A DNA stretch of 43,805 bases, taken from positions 1-43,805 of the forward strand of contig JAHFNC010000002.1 of assembly GCA_023267535.1 (NCBI GenBank), given 5' to 3'. The DNA is from a bacterium. Its GTDB lineage: Bacteria; Patescibacteriota; Minisyncoccia; Phycocordibacterales; UBA5272. The stretch's first letter is position 1; each line of letters opens with the position of its first letter. This document shows positions 9,472 through 20,031 of the stretch, one piece after another. Position numbers and translations under genes: made by a program. Under the pieces are notes generated by a model that was not told the origin of the DNA, ran no database searches, and saw only the letters and a list, made by a program, of their open reading frames with translations.

Positions 9472-9870
9472 ATGCTAATTACTCTCTTAATTATAGGTGG
9501 AGTCATAGCTTTCTTGTCGGCTTTTTCGATTGTGTCTTATCAAAGTTTCAAAATAAGTTATGGTGCTATCATTGTTGATGAAAATTACAACGGCCCATCT
9601 TTAGTTTCATCAACTATCAAAGTTATCGTTCGTTTCTTAATGAGACGAAGCATACATCTAAGAAAATTTCTTGTTCAATACATAATGCATTTTTTTGTTA
9701 GATTTATGTTTTATCTTGATAAATGGTTTTCAATTTTGTATGCCAAATCAAGAGATACCTTCTACAAGAACGCTGTTAAGAACAGAGGAACAGTTCCTCA
9801 CTTTTGGAATCATTTGAAAGTTTATAAACAAGAAATGGACAAAGAAAAGGAGGAGCAAGACGATAATTAA
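9472..9870 (+). CDS. Hypothetical small membrane protein
   Basis: N-terminal TM helix; TATAAT 8 nt upstream of ATG; uninterrupted ORF. Confidence 0.6.
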   Translation: MLITLLIIGGVIAFLSAFSIVSYQSFKISYGAIIVDENYNGPSLVSSTIKVIVRFLMRRSIHLRKFLVQYIMHFFVRFMFYLDKWFSILYAKSRDTFYKNAVKNRGTVPHFWNHLKVYKQEMDKEKEEQDDN

Positions 9871-9931
9871 TAAAGCGTGACTTTTTAGTCATTTTATGTT
9901 AAATTATTCGGATATTCGTGTCCATTTATAT

Positions 9932-10010
9932 GCCACTTTAGCTCAGTTGGCACGAGGCTATGCCGAGATTTTAAAACAGACAACGGTTTCAAAACCGTCC
10001 AAAATTGGCT
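9932..10010 (+). pseudogene. Degenerate tRNA-Thr-like sequence
   Basis: gccactttagctcagttgg identical to the start of the intact tRNA-Thr 114 bp downstream, then disrupted; acggtttcaaaaccgt resembles its anticodon arm. Confidence 0.6.
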
Positions 10011-10045
10011 ACATTTATTTAGTGCAGATTATTACACAACAATAT

Positions 10046-10121
10046 GCCACTTTAGCTCAGTTGGTAGAGCAACGGTTTTGTAAACCGTAGGTCGTCAGTT
10101 CGACTCTGACAAGTGGCTCCA
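10046..10121 (+). tRNA. tRNA-Thr(TGT), CCA encoded
   Basis: GCCACTT...AAGTGGC acceptor, anticodon arm ACGGT-TTTGTAA-ACCGT, T arm GTCAG-TTCGACT-CTGAC. Confidence 0.95.
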
Positions 10122-10135
10122 TAATTAAAACAGTT

Positions 10136-10825
10136 ATGATAGATACCAAAAAATACATTTTCACATTAGTTATCACCGTTGCAATATTTGCCACCGCTTT
10201 TTTTGCTTCCACTTTTTTCTCTGACAAGAGAGTGGCAAATGTAAAAGATATTCAAGATAATATTTCTATAGACATTCTTTCAAACGAAACTCAGTTTGAC
10301 TTGCTTAACGAAGTTTCTTGTTCCAATTTAAATGATTCTATTTTATCTCCAGAACTTTCCGAACTTGGAAATAAATTATCTCGCACTGAGACAGATAGAG
10401 GAGCTAAAGACACTGATATTCTTTATCTAAAAAAATATTATTCACTGCTTGAAATAAAAGATTATCTTCTATCAAAAAAATTAGCTAGTAAGTGTGCTTC
10501 CAAAAAATCTGCTTCAGTTATTTATTTTTATTCCAACAAAGGGGATTGTCCTGATTGTGAAAAAGAAGGGTATGTTCTTACTTTCTTAAAAGAAAAATAT
10601 CCTGATCTGAGAGTTTATTCTTTTGATTACAATTTACCGTTATCAGCCATTGATTCAATGAAGAAGATTTATAAAGTTCAAAATGTTTTACCGATTTTGG
10701 TTATTGGCGATAACACTTATTCTGGATACAGAACTGTTGATGTGGTGGAGGGGATGTTGCCAGACACCCTTAAAGCAACTACTACTCAACAAACAAAAAA
10801 TGCGACCACCACTCGCAATAAATAA
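10136..10825 (+). CDS. Membrane-anchored thioredoxin-like protein
   Basis: N-terminal TM; VIYFYSNKGDCPDCEKEGYVL (CPDC) ... LPILVIGDNTYSGYR. Confidence 0.7.
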   Translation: MIDTKKYIFTLVITVAIFATAFFASTFFSDKRVANVKDIQDNISIDILSNETQFDLLNEVSCSNLNDSILSPELSELGNKLSRTETDRGAKDTDILYLKKYYSLLEIKDYLLSKKLASKCASKKSASVIYFYSNKGDCPDCEKEGYVLTFLKEKYPDLRVYSFDYNLPLSAIDSMKKIYKVQNVLPILVIGDNTYSGYRTVDVVEGMLPDTLKATTTQQTKNATTTRNK

Positions 10826-10827
10826 TT

Positions 10828-12090
10828 ATGTTTGAAAATATTTTAAACGCACTGATGTACCCCTTCCTGTTTTTGTCCATCTATTTTCAAGTGCTTTTAA
10901 TGACATCGTTTTTTGAAAATAAAAAAAGAATAAAAAGTGAAGAGTCCCACGAGCTGACATATTATCCAAGCGTCACTGTGGCTGTTCCTTGTTGGAATGA
11001 AGAAAGAACTTTAGCTGCAACACTGGACTCTCTTTTATCACTGGATTATCCAAAAGATAAATTAAATATCATTGTTGTTGACGACGGTAGTACTGATAAC
11101 ACTTTAAAAATTGCCAAAGAATACGAAAATAATTTTCCAGAAAATATCACTGCCTTTCATAAAGAAAATGGAGGAAAGCATACTGCTGTTAATTTAGCTT
11201 TAGAAAAATCAAAATCAGATTTGTTTGGATGTCTTGACGCTGATAGCTTTGTCACTCCAAAAACTTTAAGAATTATCGTCGCTTATTTTGAAAGCAACAA
11301 AGAAATTATGGCGGTTACTCCTTGTATTCACATTCGCAAACCAAAAACTTTTATACAAAGATTGCAAGCAGTTGAATATCTGATGGGAGTTTTCTTGAGA
11401 AAGTCATATGGACAATTAGATGCTATACAAGTTACACCTGGCCCATTTTCTATTTTCAAAAAAGAAGTTTTTGAAAAGATTGGTAATTATAGAAAAGCTC
11501 ACAACACTGAAGATTTTGAAATCACTCTAAGAATGCACAAGGCTAAAATGAAAATTGCTAATTCACACAAGGCTCTTGTTTACACAGTAGGACCTGCAAC
11601 TGCCAAGGGATTTTTCCATCAAAGATTAAGATGGGCTAGAGGATTTTTACAAAACGCAATTGATTATAAAGAAATGTTTTTTAGAAAGGAGTATGGAAAT
11701 TTTGGAATGTTCACATTACCAATGGCCTTCTCTTTCTTTTTTTACGGACTCTATGCTTCTTTCTTTGGATTTTATAGTATCTTCAAACAATTATTTAGTA
11801 ATATAAATAGATGGTCTACTGTTGGTATTCATCCGAGCATGCCAACCTTTGATATTTTCTATTTCAATACTACAGTGATGTCATTTATCGCCATGGTGAT
11901 GCTCTCGATATTTTTACTGGTCTTATATATTGGAAATACTTTATCTGATGACAAGCAACAAATTTACCACAACTTCCCGTTCTTCTTTTTATTATATCCA
12001 TTTTTCGTTCCATTTTTCTTAGGCCGTGCTGCCTTTGATACATTTTTCCATAGAAAAAATATATGGGTATTACAAGATACGAAAAAATAG
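10828..12090 (+). CDS. Glycosyltransferase family 2, membrane-bound
   Basis: VTVAVPCWNEERTLAATLDSLLSLDYP...VVDDGSTDNT...DADSF...QRLRWARG. Confidence 0.92.
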   Translation: MFENILNALMYPFLFLSIYFQVLLMTSFFENKKRIKSEESHELTYYPSVTVAVPCWNEERTLAATLDSLLSLDYPKDKLNIIVVDDGSTDNTLKIAKEYENNFPENITAFHKENGGKHTAVNLALEKSKSDLFGCLDADSFVTPKTLRIIVAYFESNKEIMAVTPCIHIRKPKTFIQRLQAVEYLMGVFLRKSYGQLDAIQVTPGPFSIFKKEVFEKIGNYRKAHNTEDFEITLRMHKAKMKIANSHKALVYTVGPATAKGFFHQRLRWARGFLQNAIDYKEMFFRKEYGNFGMFTLPMAFSFFFYGLYASFFGFYSIFKQLFSNINRWSTVGIHPSMPTFDIFYFNTTVMSFIAMVMLSIFLLVLYIGNTLSDDKQQIYHNFPFFFLLYPFFVPFFLGRAAFDTFFHRKNIWVLQDTKK

Positions 12091-12141
12091 CAATCTAAAT
12101 TATCCTTTTGTTTCTAGTACAAATTTGTTAAAATTGAAAAT

Positions 12142-12906
12142 ATGTTAGGCCATCCACACCCAATTACTATATTGATTGATAAAATCTCTGCTATCTTTAC
12201 GGAAATTGGTTTTGATATAGCCGATGGTCCAGAGCTTGAAAATGAGTGGAATAATTTTGATGCATTAAATGTCCCTCGCGATCATCCATCTCGTGATATG
12301 CAGGATACTTTTTTTATTAAAAAAGATTCTGTAGAGAAAGATAAATTTGATAGACCGATGAGTTATGTTTTAAGAACTCACACCTCTTCTGTTCAAGTTC
12401 GCACTATGGAAAAATGGGTAAAAGAAAAAAAAGAATTTCCTCTAGCCATTGCTGTTCCTGGAAAAGTTTTTAGAAATGAGGCCACCGACGCTACTCACGA
12501 AGCCCAATTCCATCAGATAGAAGGATTATTGGTTGGAGAAAATATAACTCTAGCTAATTTAAAAGGTGTGCTTGAAACATTCTTTACAAAATTATTTGAA
12601 AAAGAAATTTCTATTCGTCTTCGTTCATCTTTCTTTCCGTTTGTTGAGCCAGGGGTAGAAGTTGATATGCAATGTTTTAAATGTAGTGGCTCTGGATGTA
12701 ACATTTGTAAGCAAACAGGTTGGATAGAAATAATGGGAGCGGGAATGGTTCATCCAAAAGTTCTACAGAATTGTGGTATTGATAGTAATAAATATCAAGG
12801 ATTTGCTTTTGGTGGGGGAATAGACAGAATCGCCATGCTCAAATGGGGCTTTGATGATATTAGATTTTTATACAATGGTGACCTTCGTTTAGTTAATCAA
12901 TTCTAG
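12142..12906 (+). CDS. pheS: Phenylalanine--tRNA ligase alpha subunit (short, lacks N-terminal coiled coil)
   Basis: HPITILIDKISAIFTEIGFDIADGPELENEWNNFDALNVPRDHPSRDMQDTFF; LRTHTSSVQVRTM; FAFGGGIDRIAMLKWGFDDIR. Confidence 0.95.
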   Translation: MLGHPHPITILIDKISAIFTEIGFDIADGPELENEWNNFDALNVPRDHPSRDMQDTFFIKKDSVEKDKFDRPMSYVLRTHTSSVQVRTMEKWVKEKKEFPLAIAVPGKVFRNEATDATHEAQFHQIEGLLVGENITLANLKGVLETFFTKLFEKEISIRLRSSFFPFVEPGVEVDMQCFKCSGSGCNICKQTGWIEIMGAGMVHPKVLQNCGIDSNKYQGFAFGGGIDRIAMLKWGFDDIRFLYNGDLRLVNQF

Positions 12907-12908
12907 TT

Positions 12909-15305
12909 ATGAAATTTTTACAAAGTTGGATACAAGAACATATTGATGATAAATTACCAGCACTTGATACTGTCGTTGATATTGTTTCCAAAAAGTCTTT
13001 AGAAGTGGAGGAAGTTAAAGAAATAGAAAATGATGTAGTTTTTGAAATAAAAGTTTTGCCACATCGTCAACACGATTGTTTCTCACACAGGGGAATCGCT
13101 CGTGAATTTTGTACGCTATTTGATTTAAAAGAAAAGACAAAAAATTATGCTGTCATTTACGGTGATGAAAATATTTCTGTAAAAGTAGAAGATGCAAAAA
13201 TATGTCCACGATACATTGGAGTAAAAGTTTCAAATATAAAAGTAGAAAATTCTAAAGCCTGGTTAAAAAATAAATTAGAATCTTTAGGGCAACGTTCTAT
13301 TTCCAATATTGTTGATGTTACTAATTTTGTAATGAATGATATTGGGCAACCAATGCATGCTTTTGATGCTGATAAAGTCTCAGGTGGCATCACTGTTCGT
13401 AAAGCAAAAGAAGGAGAGAAAATGACAACACTAGACCAAAAGGAAATTGTAATGCGTGGCACAGAGACAGTGATTGCCGATGACGAGGGGGTCTTGGCAT
13501 TAGCTGGTGTAAAGGGTGGAACCAAGGCAATTGTAGATGAAAGCACCAAATCAATTATTTTTGAGTCGGCAAATTTTAACGCTGTTCTTACTAGAAAATC
13601 TAGTGACTTTCATAATATAAAAACTGACGCTTCAAAAAGATATGAAGCTCAAATGACCAGCGAGTATGCAGGTGTTGCGATGGATATGGCTTGTAATTTA
13701 CTAAAAGAAATGTTGCCGGAGTGTGTAATTGGTGGAAAGGTTGATGTTTATGAAAAGCCAGAGAAAAATTACCGTGCATGCTTTTCAACAAGAGAGACAA
13801 ATAATTTACTTGGTTCAAATTATACCGAAGAACAAATTATAAAAATTTTAGAAAAAGAAAAATGCCAAGTTTCAGTTATAGAAAATTCTCGCGATATTAT
13901 AAAAGAAAAAGCATTATCTTGCGTGGATGTTCCGTATAAAAGATCTGCCTCTGTTTTGTATGACGCCCCAAACGCTTTTGATTGTTCATCTTTAGTTTCT
14001 TGGCTTATGATTGAAGCTGGATATTCTATACCAAGAGTATCAGTTGATCAATTTGTTTTCTCACAAGAAATAAAAGAAGAAGATTTAAAAATCGGTGATT
14101 TGATTTTTACAAATACCAAAGAAGAAATAAGCAAAGACGGAACATATTATTCACAAGTTTTAGGAATGGATGTTAAAGAGTCACCAATCAGAACTGAGAC
14201 ACTTGAGTTTATTCCAAAAACAAAAGTAGAACACGGCATTGATCATGTGGCTATATATATGGGAGAGGGGAATATTATTCACACCAGCAGTAAAATCGGA
14301 AAGTGTGTATTAGAAAAATTAAAAGAAAGTGCGCAATTTAAAAACGAACTGTATTTCAGAAGAGTGATAGGAGAGGAAAAAAGAATCATAGCAACAATTC
14401 CATTTGAAAGAATTGATTTGAGAATTAAAGAAGATTTGATTGAAGAAGTAGGAAGAGTAATTGGTTATGATAATTTACCGTCGGTGTTACCAACACTAAA
14501 TAGAAAAGGGGTTCCACACAAAAGGCTCTATTACGAAACAAAAATAAAAAATATTTTAATTCAAAATGGATTCTCAGAAATTTATACATATTCATTTGGA
14601 AATGTTGGAACCGTTGAAATATTAAAAGGATTAGCATCAGACAAAGAAAAGTTAAGAGCTGATTTGGGTAGAGGGGTGTTGTCAGCTATACAAATGAATA
14701 TTTTAAATGCACCATTATTACAAGTTGAGACAGTAAAAGTTTTCGAATTTGGAAATGTTTTTGATACAAATAGTGAGACAAGACACTTTTCTATTGCCAT
14801 TGACGATGGAAAAAAGAAATCATTATTTACTGATGAAGTTGATTTAATATTATCTCAAATAAAAAGAGATTTAAATATAAAAACAATTGAATATGATACT
14901 GTTTCTGGAAAGCCCTATGTGATTGAAATAGATTTTGATAAACTGATTGAGCCTCTAGAAGAACCCACACAATATGAACATCTTTTACAAACTAAAAGTG
15001 AAGTTTCTTACAAACACTTCTCTCTATACCCGTTTATTGTCCGTGATATTGCTTGTTTTACTCCTGCTTCTACCTCATGGGAGAATATTCTCACTATCAT
15101 CAATAAAAACTATAATAATCTTATTGTTAGCTGTAATCTCTTTGATACTTTCACCAAGACTTTTGAAGACGGGACGATAAAAAAATCTTTTGCTTTTCGT
15201 TTAGTAATTCAAGCAAGTGATAAAACTTTGACCGATGAAGAGGCGAATGAAATTTCTGGAAAAATCTACGAAGCTTTAAAGAAAGCAGGATACGAAATAA
15301 GATAA
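12909..15305 (+). CDS. pheT: Phenylalanine--tRNA ligase beta subunit with an NlpC/P60-like domain inserted in B5
   Basis: B3/B4 and B5 (DLIEEVGRVIGYDNLP) and FDX-ACB regions present; inserted NAFDCSSLVSWLMIEAGYSIPRVSVDQF...DLKIGDLIF...HVAIYMGEGNIIHTSSK. Confidence 0.93.
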   Translation: MKFLQSWIQEHIDDKLPALDTVVDIVSKKSLEVEEVKEIENDVVFEIKVLPHRQHDCFSHRGIAREFCTLFDLKEKTKNYAVIYGDENISVKVEDAKICPRYIGVKVSNIKVENSKAWLKNKLESLGQRSISNIVDVTNFVMNDIGQPMHAFDADKVSGGITVRKAKEGEKMTTLDQKEIVMRGTETVIADDEGVLALAGVKGGTKAIVDESTKSIIFESANFNAVLTRKSSDFHNIKTDASKRYEAQMTSEYAGVAMDMACNLLKEMLPECVIGGKVDVYEKPEKNYRACFSTRETNNLLGSNYTEEQIIKILEKEKCQVSVIENSRDIIKEKALSCVDVPYKRSASVLYDAPNAFDCSSLVSWLMIEAGYSIPRVSVDQFVFSQEIKEEDLKIGDLIFTNTKEEISKDGTYYSQVLGMDVKESPIRTETLEFIPKTKVEHGIDHVAIYMGEGNIIHTSSKIGKCVLEKLKESAQFKNELYFRRVIGEEKRIIATIPFERIDLRIKEDLIEEVGRVIGYDNLPSVLPTLNRKGVPHKRLYYETKIKNILIQNGFSEIYTYSFGNVGTVEILKGLASDKEKLRADLGRGVLSAIQMNILNAPLLQVETVKVFEFGNVFDTNSETRHFSIAIDDGKKKSLFTDEVDLILSQIKRDLNIKTIEYDTVSGKPYVIEIDFDKLIEPLEEPTQYEHLLQTKSEVSYKHFSLYPFIVRDIACFTPASTSWENILTIINKNYNNLIVSCNLFDTFTKTFEDGTIKKSFAFRLVIQASDKTLTDEEANEISGKIYEALKKAGYEIR
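13884..14380 (+). other. NlpC/P60-like peptidase domain insertion within pheT
   Basis: Approx. codons 326-491; DCSSL Cys359, HVAIYMGEGNIIH His446/His458 with the 12-residue H-H spacing typical of NlpC/P60. Confidence 0.85.
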
Positions 15306-15377
15306 AATCTGTCTATTTACAAAATATATCTTTGTGTTAGTGTGAATGTTAGTAGTCAATGTTCTAGGAGAAACCAA

Positions 15378-15833
15378 ATGAATACTTTTTCTTCTGACCT
15401 GAAGGAATCAATTCTTGAAGAGATTGTCCGTTTTAGATTGGTTGATAGCAATGTCGCTGGTTGGACTAACTACAGACTTTTGCAACTTCTTTTAGGTGAA
15501 GGATATCTGACATTAAATGATATTAAGGGTCAAGTTCATAATGTTCTTATCTTAATCGGTATTCAACAGTATAAGCAGATTTTAAATGGCAAGTATCCAG
15601 ACCATGTTTCTTCGTGTGGAGCATTTGGTTATGCAGTCACACACGATAAGGTAATGTCCGGATTTGCAAAAACAATAAAATTTGATCCCGGCGAGACCAT
15701 AGAAGATTACAAAAAATTAGCCATTGGATTAGTCGAAAGAGTTACGACCCAGCTCCTTACTCAGCCGAAAGATAAAACGAAATTTGCTCTTCTTATAAAA
15801 GCCGGTAACGAAGAGTGCTTTGACTCACATTGA
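15378..15833 (+). CDS. Hypothetical protein (orphan cassette, paralog of the next gene)
   Basis: ATG 15378 preceded by AGGAG; followed by terminator; similar to the following ORF. Confidence 0.65.
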   Translation: MNTFSSDLKESILEEIVRFRLVDSNVAGWTNYRLLQLLLGEGYLTLNDIKGQVHNVLILIGIQQYKQILNGKYPDHVSSCGAFGYAVTHDKVMSGFAKTIKFDPGETIEDYKKLAIGLVERVTTQLLTQPKDKTKFALLIKAGNEECFDSH

Positions 15834-15840
15834 ATTACTG

Positions 15841-15867
15841 AATCGTCCCATAAGGGACGATTTTTTA
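15841..15867 (+). terminator. Rho-independent terminator
   Basis: AATCGTCCC-ATAA-GGGACGATT-TTTT. Confidence 0.9.
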
Positions 15868-15977
15868 TTGACAAAATAAGGATTAATTTTCTTATTGCCA
15901 TATCTATACAAATAATGTTAAATTCTATATTAGAGCTTCATAATTTGAAAAAAGTTCTTTTTATAGAAAGGAAACAT

Positions 15978-16514
15978 ATGGAAAGAAGAGGAGGTCTCAG
16001 TTCTGAAGAAGAACTGAAATATAAAATCCTAGAAGAAACTGTTGGGGAATTATTTATAGTCCCTAACTTTGGGGTTTTTAGATTTCCGTCACAACAAATC
16101 AGAAAAATATTTCTGGCTCTTTATCACGAGGATGTTTTTTTAGACACGGAGGTAAAAGAGAGGTTGCACAGGAGACTGGTTACTCTTGGAAGAGAAATGT
16201 ATAACAGTGTCTTGTGCGGTCAGGATCCGTATGATTTGTCTTGCCCGGAATTACTGGGGTACATAATGAGGCACTCCCTTTCAAAAGAGGAGATTGCTCT
16301 TATAAAATTTGTTCACGGGGAGTCGGAAAGTCATTATCTTAGACTTGCTGGCGGGTTTCTTGAGAATGTCTTTAACGAAATAATTAGACCAATTATAAAA
16401 AGCGCCAAGGACTTACCAGCTCACATGTTTTCAGAACTAGCGGAGGAAGAGGATGGTTTATTTGGTATTTCAATTACTCTTGAGAAAGTGCCAAGTGAAG
16501 TATCCAACGCTTAA
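15978..16514 (+). CDS. Hypothetical protein (orphan cassette)
   Basis: ATG 15978 preceded by AAGGAAAC; TTGACA upstream; own terminator. Confidence 0.65.
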   Translation: MERRGGLSSEEELKYKILEETVGELFIVPNFGVFRFPSQQIRKIFLALYHEDVFLDTEVKERLHRRLVTLGREMYNSVLCGQDPYDLSCPELLGYIMRHSLSKEEIALIKFVHGESESHYLRLAGGFLENVFNEIIRPIIKSAKDLPAHMFSELAEEEDGLFGISITLEKVPSEVSNA

Positions 16515-16532
16515 ACGCTTAATAGATTTTTT

Positions 16533-16556
16533 AGTCGCCCATTCGGGCGACTTTTT
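16533..16556 (+). terminator. Rho-independent terminator
   Basis: AGTCGCCC-ATTC-GGGCGACT-TTTT. Confidence 0.9.
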
Positions 16557-16570
16557 GATATAATCATATT

Positions 16571-17119
16571 ATGAAATTAGAAGTTCCATATCATTCACAA
16601 TTTTTAGAAGTAGAAGATTCCTATTGGAATATTCGTTCCTGTAGTGGAGCATGTTTTGCAATGGTTGTTGAATATTTTTTAAAAAAGAAAATCGATATTT
16701 TAGAATTTATGAAAACTGCCGAGAAAGAAGGGGGTTACAGTGTCTTAAATGGTATGGGTCACGATTATCTCATTTCTTCTCTTGAAAAAGAAGGGCTGAA
16801 ATCTTGGCGATATAAAAATCCAGAAACAAAAGATAGACTAGATAGCATAGAGACTCTTGTTGAACAATTAAAAAATAACAATCCGGTTATTGTTTCTATA
16901 AATAAATTTATTTTAGAGCAGACAAAGTTTCACTCAATACTTCTTGTTGGATTTGAAGAAAATGAATTAGGCGAAATTACACATTTCTATTATCACGAAC
17001 CAGAAGCAACTGTTGTGAGTGTGGAAGATGATAAAGCAGTAGGGGGAGCGTTTAGATGTTGCGATGTTATTACCTTCAAGAATTCTTGGCGTGGCCGTTC
17101 TATATTCGTAAGTAAATAG
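16571..17119 (+). CDS. Peptidase C39-like protein
   Basis: VPYHSQF...WNIRSCSGACFAMVVEYFLKK...NPVIVSINK...KFHSILLVGFEEN...YYHEPE; TATAAT-N6-ATG. Confidence 0.75.
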   Translation: MKLEVPYHSQFLEVEDSYWNIRSCSGACFAMVVEYFLKKKIDILEFMKTAEKEGGYSVLNGMGHDYLISSLEKEGLKSWRYKNPETKDRLDSIETLVEQLKNNNPVIVSINKFILEQTKFHSILLVGFEENELGEITHFYYHEPEATVVSVEDDKAVGGAFRCCDVITFKNSWRGRSIFVSK

Positions 17120-17187
17120 GCTATAGAAGTCACTAGTTTTTGTCCACAAAAAGGCGTGATTTTTGTATGGAATTATGATATAATTGA

Positions 17188-19284
<2,097 letters not shown>

Positions 19285-19408
19285 ATCTAAGCGAAAAATT
19301 ATCCAATCTACTTTGTCGCAATTTCGTTTTTGTCAGTCGTCGTAGTCTTCTACGCCTTCTTCCAAAAACTTGTTGCTTCGCGTATCTTGAACAATTTTTC
19401 GCTTAGAT
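19285..19408. repeat. Hairpin element copy B (downstream of gyrB)
   Basis: Perfect 16-bp outer arms atctaagcgaaaaatt / aatttttcgcttagat; core aatctactttgtcgc ... cttcgcgtatcttgaac. Confidence 0.85.
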
Positions 19409-19462
19409 GAATTGTGTCGATAAATATTTAGCAAAATTAACATTTAATGATTATATAAAAAT

Positions 19463-19969
19463 ATGAAATGGATTATATTCACAGGAACATGGCGTCTCAC
19501 AAATAAAGAAGTAGAAGATGATGTTAGAAATGCAGTTCGTGAATGCATTTCTAACGGTCATGGAATTATAACTGGAGGCGCTTTAGGCGTAGATTATTTT
19601 TGTATGGATGAAGTTTTGAAAATAAATAAAGAATGCACAAATCTTCGTGTAATACTTCCAGCAAAATTAGATATTTATACAAAACATTTCTATAACGCAC
19701 TTGTTGACGGAAAAATAACAAAAGAAGATTTTTCAAAATTAGAAAATACGTTGAGAACTATTCAAAATAATAACCCAACATCTCTTTTGGAAATGCATTT
19801 TAAAACAATAAGTATGGAAGAATATTTCGCACGCGATGCAGAAGAAGTAAAATATGGAGACGAAGTTTACGCTTTTCAGGTAAATAATTCTGTTGGTACT
19901 CAAGATACAATAGACAAGGCCACAGAAGCTGGAGTTCCTGTAACTTTACATAAAAAATATACCATTTAG
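19463..19969 (+). CDS. SLOG/DprA-like Rossmann-fold protein
   Basis: IIFTGTWRLTNKEVEDDVRNAV...GHGIITGGALGVDYFCMDEVL. Confidence 0.6.
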   Translation: MKWIIFTGTWRLTNKEVEDDVRNAVRECISNGHGIITGGALGVDYFCMDEVLKINKECTNLRVILPAKLDIYTKHFYNALVDGKITKEDFSKLENTLRTIQNNNPTSLLEMHFKTISMEEYFARDAEEVKYGDEVYAFQVNNSVGTQDTIDKATEAGVPVTLHKKYTI

Positions 19970-20031
19970 TAAATTTGATTTTAGATTTCGTATTTGATAG
20001 GGTGGAGATATTGTTCTTTAAGGAGAAATAA

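Noticed and set aside
9896-10090. ORF 9896..10090 (64 aa)
   Set aside because: Overlaps the tRNA-Thr gene and its degenerate copy; not a credible protein
13157-14800. Antisense ORFs inside pheT (13157..13549, 13600..13818, 14425..14637, 14582..14800)
   Set aside because: Opposite a well-supported gene, no start signals or recognisable domains
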